From positions 1-12,281 of the forward strand of contig JAGDMJ010000048.1 in the NCBI GenBank assembly GCA_017860555.1: a stretch of DNA of 12,281 nucleotides, written 5' to 3'. The position numbers and the translations under genes are program-made. The stretch comes from Bacteroidota bacterium (GTDB lineage: Bacteria > Bacteroidota > Ignavibacteria > UBA10030 > UBA6906). Under the pieces are notes generated by a model, which worked only from the letters and a program-made list of their open reading frames with translations, did no database searches and was not told the DNA's origin. How positions within the stretch are numbered: the stretch's first letter is position 1; every line of letters starts with the position of its first letter. Positions 1 through 7,826 of this stretch are shown here, piece by piece.

Positions 1-1162
1 TCTTGAAGTTGGAAATGAACAGATCGTTCTCGTCCCCTACCAGATCTCCCTCGGAGCCCATGATGCGCATCCGCCGGCCGCCGTAACTGGTGTGAGCTTC
101 CATGCTGAAGCTCGCCGTCACACCTCCTGCGAATTCCAGATTCACGACCTGATGGTCCACCACATCGTTGTCGCAGCGATAGACGCATCTGCCGTAGGGT
201 CCGGTGTTCAGTCTCTCGAGGATCGCGGCCTTCTTGTCCCCCGGCTCAGGAAGATCGAGAACGTGGGTCCAGCCGCTGGCCGGAGTGTAGATCTTGAGGG
301 CGGAATAGCAGCAACTCGCCTCTACGGCACAACCATCCGTGCATCTGACGGTGCTTCCCGCGGGCGCGTTCTCCTTTCTGAACCAGGAGAGCGAACCGAA
401 GGACCCGACTCGTGTGCAGGGTTTGCCAACGTACCAGGAGAGAAGGTCCAGGTCGTGGCACGACTTGGACAGAAGCATCGGGTTGGATTCCGCCGTGTTG
501 CGCCAGTTGCCCCGGACGAAGGAGTGCGACATATGGATATGCTCTACCGGCTCTATCCACTGAATGCTGATCAGGCGTCCCAGAGCGCCGGAATCAATGA
601 CGTCCTTGATTTTCATGAAGAAAGGCGCATAGCGCAACTCGTGGCAGATGGCCACGATACGCTTTTGTGCCTCTGCCAGTCGGAGAATGTCGGTGCATTG
701 ACCCCACGATTGAGCGATCGCCTTCTCCAGCAGCAGATCATATCCCATCTTCAAGCCCGACATGGCAGGCCCGTAGTGGAGGCGGTCGGGGGTGGTGATA
801 ATCAGTGCGTCGGCGAACTTCGGGACTTTGAAGATGTCTTCCCAGGTGTTGAAAACATAGCGGGGATCGATGTCGTACTTTTTCACAAACCGATCCCGGC
901 GAAAGGGAATCGGCTCGGCCACCCCCACGATTTTCAGCTCCGCGGGCCATTTGAGCGTGTACGAGGAATAGACGTTCCCGCGGTTGCCGGCGCCTGCAAC
1001 GATTGCGGTGATGGGCCTCTCCAGCGGCCGATGAAAGGGGTGAGGCTCAAACTCCACGGGCCGGCTCATCAGCGAGGCCAGGGCCGATTGAGACAATGTG
1101 GCGCCGGCAGTGGCCATGCCGAGCGTCTTGAGCATGTCGCGTCTGTTCAACGAACGGTTCAT
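1..1162 (-). CDS. Gfo/Idh/MocA-family oxidoreductase with Tat signal (3' end beyond window)
   Basis: The first 387 codons are present and the C-terminus lies left of position 1. The N-terminus has a twin-arginine-like signal (NRRDMLK, Arg7-Arg8, then a hydrophobic stretch to about residue 30), so export of a folded, cofactor-loaded enzyme is likely. A Rossmann nucleotide-binding loop GAGNRG follows at residues 57-62. The family's usual EKP motif reads EKA at 146-148, and CHELRYAP is at 173-180. A CHDLD motif at 235-239 contains the candidate catalytic His236. Members of the family oxidise or isomerise sugars and cyclitols with NAD(P); some Tat-signal members are GH109-type glycosidases, so an NAD-dependent glycosidase is an alternative. 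The ATG overlaps the stop of the upstream URO-D gene as ATGA, and an AAGGA ribosome site sits 8 nt before it. The specific substrate cannot be assigned. Confidence 0.88.
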   Translation of the reverse strand, partial: MNRSLNRRDMLKTLGMATAGATLSQSALASLMSRPVEFEPHPFHRPLERPITAIVAGAGNRGNVYSSYTLKWPAELKIVGVAEPIPFRRDRFVKKYDIDPRYVFNTWEDIFKVPKFADALIITTPDRLHYGPAMSGLKMGYDLLLEKAIAQSWGQCTDILRLAEAQKRIVAICHELRYAPFFMKIKDVIDSGALGRLISIQWIEPVEHIHMSHSFVRGNWRNTAESNPMLLSKSCHDLDLLSWYVGKPCTRVGSFGSLSWFRKENAPAGSTVRCTDGCAVEASCCYSALKIYTPASGWTHVLDLPEPGDKKAAILERLNTGPYGRCVYRCDNDVVDHQVVNLEFAGGVTASFSMEAHTSYGGRRMRIMGSEGDLVGDENDLFISNFK

Positions 1163-2322
1163 GACTGTTTTCCTTCTATCTCTTCTATCATGATCTGGTA
1201 GTTTCGCAGTGTGAGTGTCGAGATCTCTCTTCCATATGGCGATGCCGTCGTCATCAGCACGAAGCCTCGCCCTTCTCCGCATGTGCCGTCGGCAATGGAC
1301 TTCCGAACCAACAACCTGAACCTGTCGCTCGACATCTGTTCCAGGTCACTGATTTCGATATTGCCATAAAGGACGAGTTGTTTCCCGTAGCGTTCACGGA
1401 CGTCTTTCAATTCCACATCCCCATGGGGAGGAGGCTCGATCGGGTCAATTCCATCGGCACCCATTCCAACGATCTTATCCAGCACGTTCCGTATACGCCC
1501 GTGTACGTGAACCCGCGCAAAGCCGCCGTGGTCTTTGATCTCCCTCACCATCGGTCCGGTGTAGCGGACGACGTAGTCATCGAAGAAAGGCGCAGGAAGG
1601 AACGGTTCGGTCACATATTCGGGACCATAAATGCGCCAGAGTCTTCCGGGGAATTCCTTTGCAACGGCTTCTGTGCGTTTCTGGATGACCGTAGCGTGTT
1701 TTTCCAGAAGCCGATGACAGAGGCTCTGTTCCGTGATCGCAAAGACCGGGAAGGTTGCCATGTCAAACAGGCCGGCCACTGCACATACCGGGTCCTCGGT
1801 ATCGACCATGACGATTCCCGTGTCCCCCAGCGCTAGCTCCTCGTCCTTCAGACGTTCAAGATCGAGCACTTCGGAGAAAACCTCATCGGGGAGGGAAAGA
1901 TACAGTTCAACATCGCTTGTATCTTTGAGCAGCGGTTCCACCACCCAGACTGTATCGATTGCCTTATCCCTGCGGGAGAGAGTCGTCAGCCTTTTGCTGC
2001 CGAACTTGTAGCTCAGCTGTGTGAACCGACTGCTGTTCTCCTCCCACGTCTGCTCCTCCACGTATTGTTGTTTCAGGCTGGCCGTGTTGCTGCCGGCCCA
2101 GGATAAATGCGACTGCGCTCGCACAGGGCTCACCAACCGAATAATGTCGGTGTAGTTTGCAGCAAGGTCAAGTAAGGGCTGCCATGAAGTCGCATTGTAG
2201 ATGTTGTAGCCGTCAGGGTCATGGCGATTGATGGAGAACCCTCCGATCTCGTAGAAGCTCACGGCTGGACGGTCAACTGCCTCCCCCCTGAGGGTCGCCA
2301 TCAATCGTTCACGTCGCGTCAT
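1159..2322 (-). CDS. Uroporphyrinogen decarboxylase (URO-D)-superfamily protein, methyltransferase-like
   Basis: This 387-residue cytoplasmic protein starts MTRRERLMATLRGE, the typical opening of the URO-D/MtaA/CmuA superfamily. A second family hallmark is the C-terminal run DGIDPIEPPPHGDVELKD (from about 290), followed by LVLYGNIE. It is not a convincing haem-pathway HemE: it sits with glycan enzymes and the usual HemE N-terminal signature was not seen. In corrinoid methyltransferases of this fold zinc is bound by an H-x-C motif; here the equivalent position reads HVHG (His272, His274), so the cysteine is replaced. The ATG at 2322 best matches family starts; an in-frame TTG at 2328 would add two residues. 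No strong Shine-Dalgarno is visible. A promoter and palindrome lie about 180 bp upstream. The reaction is unknown; methyl transfer is an inference from the family. Confidence 0.85.
   Translation of the reverse strand: MTRRERLMATLRGEAVDRPAVSFYEIGGFSINRHDPDGYNIYNATSWQPLLDLAANYTDIIRLVSPVRAQSHLSWAGSNTASLKQQYVEEQTWEENSSRFTQLSYKFGSKRLTTLSRRDKAIDTVWVVEPLLKDTSDVELYLSLPDEVFSEVLDLERLKDEELALGDTGIVMVDTEDPVCAVAGLFDMATFPVFAITEQSLCHRLLEKHATVIQKRTEAVAKEFPGRLWRIYGPEYVTEPFLPAPFFDDYVVRYTGPMVREIKDHGGFARVHVHGRIRNVLDKIVGMGADGIDPIEPPPHGDVELKDVRERYGKQLVLYGNIEISDLEQMSSDRFRLLVRKSIADGTCGEGRGFVLMTTASPYGREISTLTLRNYQIMIEEIEGKQS
1171..1175 (-). promoter_or_regulatory. Ribosome binding site of the Gfo/Idh gene
   Basis: On the minus strand AAGGA lies 8 nt before the ATG at 1162, inside the 3' end of the URO-D gene. 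With the ATGA overlap it supports this start and translational coupling. Confidence 0.6.
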
Positions 2323-2481
2323 CTGCAAGTCTCAACAGAACCGCGGTTTGACTGAGCCAGAAAAGGCGGGAACAGGGCATCGAGAATGGAAGGGAGGGAA
2401 ACAGCTACGGTTCTCTCCGCTTGTTTCCTCAATTCCCTATGCCCCGGGTCGTACGTGTGGGAAACCTATCGGAGTGCCCCA

Positions 2482-2502
2482 TTGGTTGTGAGCAACAACC
2501 AA
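2482..2502. promoter_or_regulatory. Perfect inverted repeat, candidate operator
   Basis: TTGGTTGT and ACAACCAA form a perfect 8-bp inverted repeat around a 5-nt centre (gagca). It begins just downstream of the predicted transcription start of the promoter at 2512-2540, a classic place for a repressor to block transcription. On the transcript it would also fold as a stem-loop near the 5' end, but no T-run follows, so a terminator is unlikely. The binding regulator is not in the window. Confidence 0.5.
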
Positions 2503-2511
2503 CTCTTTTAC

Positions 2512-2540
2512 AAGATACAACCGTTCAATCAATTTGTCAA
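2512..2540 (-). promoter_or_regulatory. Sigma-70-like promoter for the URO-D/Gfo pair
   Basis: Read on the minus strand, a perfect TTGACA -35 box (2540-2535) is followed after exactly 17 bp by TATCTT (2517-2512), which matches four of six -10 consensus positions. Transcription would start near 2504-2506 and leave a leader of about 180 nt before the URO-D ATG. It is not the TTTG/TAnnTTTG type used by Bacteroides. Confidence 0.6.
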
Positions 2541-2596
2541 GAATAGGAAGAACCGTTTCCGCTGGATTATTGCCAGCCGCCACAAGACCGAAAGAA

Positions 2597-4273
2597 CTAA
2601 TTTCGCTCCGCCAGGTTCAACTTAAGTTCCCCCTCATCCGGGAGAATTTCAAAAGCGCCGTTGGCCCCTGATTTATGAAAAGTGCCCCTTTCGCAAACGA
2701 CAGAATATTCCATCCCCTGGAACTCACAGTCAATTGTACGGCTGCCGATCATCGTGAACGGCAACTTGGCATTGTCTCCAGCCACCAGCTCAAGATGCCA
2801 GCGGGCTTCCTTGTTACCTTCCAGGTTCATGCTCAGACTCTGTTCGTCCATCTCGATCTTCAGCGTCCCCGCGACGTTCAAGAGTGGCCAGGAGACTCCA
2901 AGCACACCGGATCTCGGTTCAGAGAATCCCGGGTCCGCACCTTCCAGGAACACGTCCTTTCCGTCGACGACAGCCTTCAGCTGCATGCCCGCGATTTTGT
3001 CCTTCGAGCTCCAGAGGTACCCATCGACAAACGGAAGGGTCAAGAACTCACAGGCATTCGAGGTGGCAACCCCTTTTGTGTAGAATGAAAGCAAATCTTC
3101 ATCAAACAGGTGAATGTCCCTGATGCGCAACCGGCCGTTCTCCCACAATAAGTTGACGCGGTAGAAGCGGCTGTTGAACCAGGCCGTTTTCCTGTCGCTA
3201 CCTTCAAGGTCTTTGCTGATGGTCACTGAGGTGGCAGGCGTCGTCTTATAGCGTTCCCGAAACCACTTCGCCGATTCTCCGAGTGTTTCCACCTTCACCT
3301 TCCGTTCATCCCGGAGCTTTGCTATCAATGGCATCTGGAGTGTGAACCCCTTGGCCATGGCCCCCCAGGTGAACGAATTCTCCTGCCCGGTCTGCGCGTA
3401 ATTGAACTCCAGCGACGTGCCAGCTTCAAACTCCGTGAAATACCAGTGAACCCATGCCGAGTCTCCGCCGCCATACGGGTACACCGGCTCGAGAGTAATG
3501 ACTCCCTGACCATTGGAGGAAACCCCTTGATCGTATTGCCGCACGGGATCGCTTCCCAGCATTCTGAAGACCGGCACGGGGAGTTGATGCTCTTCGGTCT
3601 GCGCGGGCATGTAAGAATTCAGCCTGCTCGGATAATATGCCTGGCCCCAGTACCCACCCCAGAGCGTGTACCCGTCAGTCCCGTATTGGTCTTTACAGTT
3701 GCAGGAGCCCGTGATCTTATATTTGTCGTACAGGTAATTCATGGTATGGGCATCGATGAACCATGAACCCACAGACTTCGGAGTAGCGCCGAAGATCTTG
3801 CGGAACGCCTCCATATAGACATCGACAAGCTTCTCGCGTTGCTCAGGCGTGTATCCTGTCGAGAATCCGACATTTGCATGCCAGTCCCAGGGAAAACGAC
3901 CCCGCCACTTCATCCCTGCATGTTCCACCAGAGGTTGTGGGATCTCCCACCAGGCACCCACTTCAAAGGTATCGCGCGGAAGGCTCTTCATCAGTTGCTG
4001 GTAGCGTGGGTCCATGAGAGCGTCGTACTGTAGCAGGAACGTGCCCTTGAGCTTGTGGGCCCTCATGATCTTGACCTGTTCCACGACTGTCTGATAAAGC
4101 ACCTCTTCAGTAAACTCCGCGATCCGGGGTTCACACAGGCGGACGAAGTTTATGATGTTCACGATTCTGGGCTCGGCTGGATCGTTGGCCGCCGCTTGTC
4201 TGCCAGATCCGTTCCTGCATGAAGCTGTGAGAATCAGCCAGGCGGTCAGACAGATCACCCATATCTGTTTCAT
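2597..4273 (-). CDS. Uncharacterised lipoprotein, possible carbohydrate-active enzyme
   Basis: The 558-residue product begins with a lipoprotein-type signal (MKQIWVICLTAWLILTASC, lipid-modified Cys19 proposed), which fixes the start at 4273; the open frame continues 42 codons further upstream but that part lies mostly in the preceding gene. Residues about 35-340 look like an alpha/beta barrel-type domain with regularly spaced helices and strands (for example GTFLLQYDAL at 77-86, GSWFIDAHTMNYLYDKYKITG at about 169-189) and many aromatic residues typical of sugar-binding clefts (TLWGGYWGQAYYP at 203-215). Residues 350-558 are beta-rich. It resembles a polysaccharide-deacetylase or GH57/38-like barrel only loosely; no family is asserted. 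The gene lies 34 bp downstream of a GH29 fucosidase, so a role on the same glycan is likely. No clear Shine-Dalgarno is seen. Confidence 0.75.
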   Translation of the reverse strand: MKQIWVICLTAWLILTASCRNGSGRQAAANDPAEPRIVNIINFVRLCEPRIAEFTEEVLYQTVVEQVKIMRAHKLKGTFLLQYDALMDPRYQQLMKSLPRDTFEVGAWWEIPQPLVEHAGMKWRGRFPWDWHANVGFSTGYTPEQREKLVDVYMEAFRKIFGATPKSVGSWFIDAHTMNYLYDKYKITGSCNCKDQYGTDGYTLWGGYWGQAYYPSRLNSYMPAQTEEHQLPVPVFRMLGSDPVRQYDQGVSSNGQGVITLEPVYPYGGGDSAWVHWYFTEFEAGTSLEFNYAQTGQENSFTWGAMAKGFTLQMPLIAKLRDERKVKVETLGESAKWFRERYKTTPATSVTISKDLEGSDRKTAWFNSRFYRVNLLWENGRLRIRDIHLFDEDLLSFYTKGVATSNACEFLTLPFVDGYLWSSKDKIAGMQLKAVVDGKDVFLEGADPGFSEPRSGVLGVSWPLLNVAGTLKIEMDEQSLSMNLEGNKEARWHLELVAGDNAKLPFTMIGSRTIDCEFQGMEYSVVCERGTFHKSGANGAFEILPDEGELKLNLAERN

Positions 4274-4307
4274 GGTTTCAGGTGTGATGGGAGAGGGATC
4301 CAAAAAT

Positions 4308-6395
4308 TCACCGGATCGAGATCTCATCGACGAAGAGCCAGGCTTTCCCTCCTTTGGCCGCATGGCCATCGGGGCAAACCCCGATGTTCTTCGCGGCAAC
4401 TCTGATGTAGCGTGCCCTCGTGCCGGTCAGATCTGTTGAGAATTTGTTGACCCCTTTTTCGTCCCTCCAGCTTCGGGGATCCTTCTTCACGCTGCCGACA
4501 TTCCGGAACGTTTTCCCGTCATCCGAAACGGCGTAGTCGATCTGTGTGGGCGCGAAAATCCATGCCCCTTGCGAGACCAGATAGGTCAGCGTGATACTCT
4601 TGATCTTCGCTGGCTCGCCCAGATCTACCACAGCGTCCAGGTCCGTCTGTTCGAAACCCAGCCACATCCCATCAGTATACTCGCTTGACCCGAACAAGCC
4701 GTCAGTCAAGGTCGCCGCACCGCCTGCCTTGTACTTGTCGCTGGGAGGGTTCGTTAACGTCACGGGCTTGCCGCCCGACAGGGGAATCTCGATCGTGGTA
4801 ATTTCGCCGAAGGCCGTATTCTTGTAGAACGCCCTTCCTTTGAACACTGAAGGATAACGCAGGGTCACGGGCCCCGTGAGCTCAGGTGAGCCAGGCGTAG
4901 GGTTTGAGCCGTTCGTGGTGTAGCGGACCTTGTAGTCATCGCCGGCCACTTTCGATGTCAAGGAGATCTCGATTCCGTCCGCCATGCCAGCCCTGCCGAA
5001 TTCAGCCGTCTGGAGTACGGAAGGCTCTTCTTTTAGCTCAAGGACGACGATGCTGTTCACGGGGTCAGGCGCGCCCTTTGGCACTTCGATTGTGACATCG
5101 TTCCCATCCCGGGAAACTCTCAACGGAGATTTCTGCGCATCGGCAAGCACGTAGGCATTGCCGGGGTCACTGAGCAGGCCGGGAACAGTCAGCTCCCGGC
5201 TGGCAGGCCAATCGAACACGTGCAAGTACAGCTTGACCTTCCCATCTTGGGCCTTCTGCGTGCACCTCCCCCAGGGGAGCGATTTGAACGGGCTCGCTTT
5301 CGTGCCGTAGATAGCTTCCCCGTTGACCTTCATCCACGCTCCGATGGCCCGCAAGCGCTCCACGCTTTCCGGCGGGAACAACCCATCGGCGGTTGGACCC
5401 ACGTTCAGCAAGAGGTTGCCTCCCTTGGATGCAATGTCGGCAAGCATCTGAATCAATTCTCGTGAGGATTTCCAGTTGTTGTCGTATTTGTTAAACCCCC
5501 AGTGGTCGTTCATCGTAATGCAGCTCTCCCAATCCACCCCCGGAAGCCCCGTCGCTGGCACCTGCTGCTCCGGCGTGCCGAAATCCCCGGCAAAGGCTCC
5601 TTCAGCGGTCAATCCCGCCATCCCCGATCTGCCCGAGCTCACGCGATTATTGATGATGATGTCCGGCTGGAGCGAACGCACATACTGGTACAGGTCGCGC
5701 CCCCGGTCTTCATTCCAGGTACTCTCCCATTCCCCATCAAACCAGAGCACGCCGATCTTGCCATAGTTGGAGGTAAGTTCCTTCAGCTGGGGCTTCAAGT
5801 ATTCTGCCACGTAACGGTCGAGGTTTGCGCCATCCGCAGGCCGGTCCTTCTCTTCCCAGGTACGTCGCGGCAGATAATCCGGGTGGTGCCAATCCATGAT
5901 GGAATGATACCAGCACATTTTGAGACCTTCCTTTGCACACGCATCGGAAAGCTCTTTCAGGATGTCCCGTTTGAAAGGGCTGGACATCACATCGAAGTCG
6001 GTCTCTTTCGAATCAAAGAGGCAGAAGCCATCGTGATGCTTCGACGTGATAACGACGTACTTCATGCCGGCGTCCTTTGCCATCCGAGCCCATTCAGCGG
6101 CATTGAACTGCACCGGATTGAATCGGGGGACGAACCTGTCATACTCTTCCAAAGGGATCTGGGCGGTTTCGCGAACCCATTCGGCGTGACTCGTTTCACC
6201 CTTCCACTCCCCTGCGGGGATCGCATAGAGCCCCCAGTGGATGAACATGCCGAAGCGCGCCTCGCGCCACCACTGCATCCGGGCGTCGTGCTGCTCTTGT
6301 GTCTCTGTTACCATCTGTGGAGGTGGCTCTGGGGGTGCACAGGAAAGAACGACAATACCAAGGAAGATCACAGCGAGCAATTCTGCGGTTTTCAT
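4308..6395 (-). CDS. GH29 alpha-L-fucosidase lipoprotein with C-terminal binding domains
   Basis: This 695-residue exoenzyme should remove terminal alpha-L-fucose from glycans at the cell envelope. A lipoprotein signal ends at VLSC (Cys19), followed by a Pro-rich linker. The GH29 barrel spans about 35-375: WWREARFGMFIHWG (42-55), TSKHHDGFCLF (117-127), nucleophile Asp220 in LWFDGEW, NNR at 249-251, and acid/base candidates Glu276 (FGTPEQ) or Glu290 (WESC), with LLLNVGPTADG at 328-338. A beta domain follows to about 455. Residues 485-510 (RYTTNGSNPTPGSPELTGP) match the chitobiase/hexosaminidase C-terminal type, and about 550-695 match an F5/8 type C (CBM32-like) domain. The catalytic core is intact, so activity is expected. 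A strong AAGGAG site supports the ATG. Only 12 bp separate it from the upstream fucosidase gene. Confidence 0.93.
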   Translation of the reverse strand: MKTAELLAVIFLGIVVLSCAPPEPPPQMVTETQEQHDARMQWWREARFGMFIHWGLYAIPAGEWKGETSHAEWVRETAQIPLEEYDRFVPRFNPVQFNAAEWARMAKDAGMKYVVITSKHHDGFCLFDSKETDFDVMSSPFKRDILKELSDACAKEGLKMCWYHSIMDWHHPDYLPRRTWEEKDRPADGANLDRYVAEYLKPQLKELTSNYGKIGVLWFDGEWESTWNEDRGRDLYQYVRSLQPDIIINNRVSSGRSGMAGLTAEGAFAGDFGTPEQQVPATGLPGVDWESCITMNDHWGFNKYDNNWKSSRELIQMLADIASKGGNLLLNVGPTADGLFPPESVERLRAIGAWMKVNGEAIYGTKASPFKSLPWGRCTQKAQDGKVKLYLHVFDWPASRELTVPGLLSDPGNAYVLADAQKSPLRVSRDGNDVTIEVPKGAPDPVNSIVVLELKEEPSVLQTAEFGRAGMADGIEISLTSKVAGDDYKVRYTTNGSNPTPGSPELTGPVTLRYPSVFKGRAFYKNTAFGEITTIEIPLSGGKPVTLTNPPSDKYKAGGAATLTDGLFGSSEYTDGMWLGFEQTDLDAVVDLGEPAKIKSITLTYLVSQGAWIFAPTQIDYAVSDDGKTFRNVGSVKKDPRSWRDEKGVNKFSTDLTGTRARYIRVAAKNIGVCPDGHAAKGGKAWLFVDEISIR

Positions 6396-6400
6396 GATGT

Positions 6401-6408
6401 TCTCCTTT
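6401..6408 (-). promoter_or_regulatory. Ribosome binding site of the lipoprotein fucosidase, touching the upstream stop
   Basis: The minus strand reads TGA AAGGAGA: the upstream gene's stop codon runs straight into a near-perfect Shine-Dalgarno, 6 nt before the ATG at 6395. This supports translational coupling of the two fucosidases. Confidence 0.7.
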
Positions 6409-7736
6409 CATTTCCCATCGCTTGGCACGTTCATGATGACAGGCCCGTCAAGCTCCAGTTTCACAATACAGTGCGAGCTTTGTGCTTGACCGGCGGCCAT
6501 CGCCACAACGATCTTGTCGGCCATCTGCTTGACTTCCACCCTGCCTCCTGTGAGCATCGTGCTCTTCTTGATCACCGGAGACAGTTTCGGCAGTGTAACC
6601 TTGCCGTCCTCCCACCTCTTGATGTGAAGATAGACGGTCGAACCTCTTTGTGTCGACCCTCCCCATGCACCGTTCTTGAACGGACCCCCACGGGTGCCGT
6701 AAATGCTCTCTCCATATTTCTCCAGCCACGCCCCGACCTCTTGGAGGACAGCCACCTGGCGTGGCTCGATCTCTCCGCTGGGCATTGGGCCGACATTGAG
6801 CAACAGGTTTCCGTCTCCCGAAACGCATTCCGTGAGGATCGTGATGCACTCCTGCGCTGACTTGATCCTGTCGTTCGGTTTCCAGGACCATTGTGTTCCC
6901 AGCGTCATGCAGGTTTCCCACGGATGCTGATCGTCAAAGGCACCAACGCGTTGTTCCGGCGTGGCATAGTCGGCGTTCGGGAGAATGCGCTGGCTGTTGT
7001 AGTCCTCCAGTGAACCCATGTCCAACCGATTGTTGATAATCAGGGCCGGCTGGAGTGAACGCACAAGTGTATACGTGTTGGCCTGGTCCCAGGGAGCCGG
7101 TCCTCCATCGGTGTCAAACCAGAGAAGGTCGATCTTCCCGTACGCGCTCATGAGCTCCCGCAAATGTCCCTGCATGATCTTCACCCAGATCTCATTGCGC
7201 TCCGTCCGTGTATCTGGATCCCGCCAATCCATGGGAGAATAGTACCAGCCGATCTTCATGCCCGCCGTGTGGGCTGCATCGGCAAGTTCGCCACAGACAT
7301 CCCGCTTGAACGGCGTACCGGCGATGCCGTAGTGATCGATCTTTGAATGCCAGAGGCAGAAGCCATCGCAGTGCTTGGCCGTGAGCACCATGTACTTCAT
7401 GCCCGCGGCGCGGGCAATGGACACCCACTCGCGGGCGTTGAACTTCACCGGGTTGAACTCCTTGTAGAGGTTGTCGTATACCTCGACAGGGACCTCCCCC
7501 TTGCCACCGCTGATGCCGTCGATGCCGCGACGTGGAGCGTCTCGGGACCAACTAATTTCCGTTCCTTTCAGGCTCACCGGTCCCCAGTGGATGAACATCC
7601 CGAAGCGCGCTTCGCGCCACCACTCGAGTCTCTGCGCCTTCTGGTCGGGGGTTTCTTTCAAAACGGGGCCCTGTTGGGCAGAAGCAACGGAGGAGACGCA
7701 GAGACAGAACACCGCCACAACTCCTTTGAGGTTCAT
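6408..7736 (-). CDS. Secreted GH29 alpha-L-fucosidase
   Basis: A 442-residue single-domain fucosidase. The ATG at 7736 is chosen because it gives a clean Sec signal peptide (MNLKGVVAVF to ASA, cleavage before Gln21) and has AAAGG 6 nt upstream; the frame is open for 19 more codons without such support. GH29 landmarks are WWREARFGMFIHWG (39-52), TAKHCDGFCLW (119-129), nucleophile Asp208 in LWFDTDGG, INNR at 234-237, Glu261 in YATPEQ and Glu274 in WETC as acid/base candidates, and LLLNVGPMPSGE (311-322). The second His of the common KHHDGF motif is Cys123 here. The protein ends in a beta domain with no added binding module. It is closest in wording to the neighbouring lipoprotein fucosidase (shared REARFGMFIHWG, VRSLQP, INNR) and probably arose by duplication. 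It is likely periplasmic or secreted and linkage preference is unknown. Confidence 0.92.
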   Translation of the reverse strand: MNLKGVVAVFCLCVSSVASAQQGPVLKETPDQKAQRLEWWREARFGMFIHWGPVSLKGTEISWSRDAPRRGIDGISGGKGEVPVEVYDNLYKEFNPVKFNAREWVSIARAAGMKYMVLTAKHCDGFCLWHSKIDHYGIAGTPFKRDVCGELADAAHTAGMKIGWYYSPMDWRDPDTRTERNEIWVKIMQGHLRELMSAYGKIDLLWFDTDGGPAPWDQANTYTLVRSLQPALIINNRLDMGSLEDYNSQRILPNADYATPEQRVGAFDDQHPWETCMTLGTQWSWKPNDRIKSAQECITILTECVSGDGNLLLNVGPMPSGEIEPRQVAVLQEVGAWLEKYGESIYGTRGGPFKNGAWGGSTQRGSTVYLHIKRWEDGKVTLPKLSPVIKKSTMLTGGRVEVKQMADKIVVAMAAGQAQSSHCIVKLELDGPVIMNVPSDGK

Positions 7737-7742
7737 AGCGAG

Positions 7743-7747
7743 CCTTT
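7743..7747 (-). promoter_or_regulatory. Ribosome binding site deciding the start of the 442-residue fucosidase
   Basis: AAAGG on the minus strand lies 6 nt before the ATG at 7736, whose product opens with a signal peptide. It argues against the more upstream in-frame ATG at 7793. Confidence 0.55.
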
Positions 7748-7826
7748 CGGTTCTATCTGAAAATGCTTTCGATCCGTTTCCGAGCGTTGACACCGAGGAC
7801 CATCCCCTCCGCGTTGTTCGTCGATT

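Larger units (their letters stand above)
2323..2596. other. Intergenic region with promoter and operator-like palindrome
   Basis: This 274-bp gap between the 558-residue lipoprotein gene and the URO-D gene holds no credible gene. It contains a sigma-70-type promoter (2512-2540), a perfect inverted repeat (2482-2502), a weak 5-bp hairpin (2561-2577) and a 10-bp palindrome AACCGCGGTT (2339-2348) near the URO-D start. It separates the fucosidase operon from the URO-D/Gfo pair. Confidence 0.7.

Noticed and set aside
92..1201. Long plus-strand open frame (369 codons)
   Set aside because: It lies antisense to the Gfo/Idh gene, whose product has clear family motifs; the plus-strand translation shows none and runs into the next gene.
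1159..2322. Haem-pathway uroporphyrinogen decarboxylase (hemE)
   Set aside because: The context is glycan degradation, the N-terminal HemE signature is not evident, and a second URO-D-like gene lies in the same locus, so a HemE role is unlikely.
2339..2348. AACCGCGGTT palindrome near the URO-D start as an operator
   Set aside because: A 10-bp palindrome is too short to support alone and no second copy was noticed in the window.
2561..2577. Hairpin GCTGG-N7-CCAGC after the lipoprotein gene as a terminator
   Set aside because: The stem is only 5 bp and no T-run follows on the minus strand.
4274..4399. N-terminal extension of the 558-residue lipoprotein
   Set aside because: The extension would overlap the fucosidase gene and hide a good lipoprotein signal that starts at 4273.
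5502..6860. Very long plus-strand open frame (452 codons)
   Set aside because: It is antisense to two GH29 genes and crosses their junction. Its translation has no recognisable motif, so it is a by-product of codon bias in the real genes.
7787..7792. Plus-strand TTGACA as a promoter -35 box
   Set aside because: No -10-like sequence occurs at 16-18 bp and no plus-strand gene follows.
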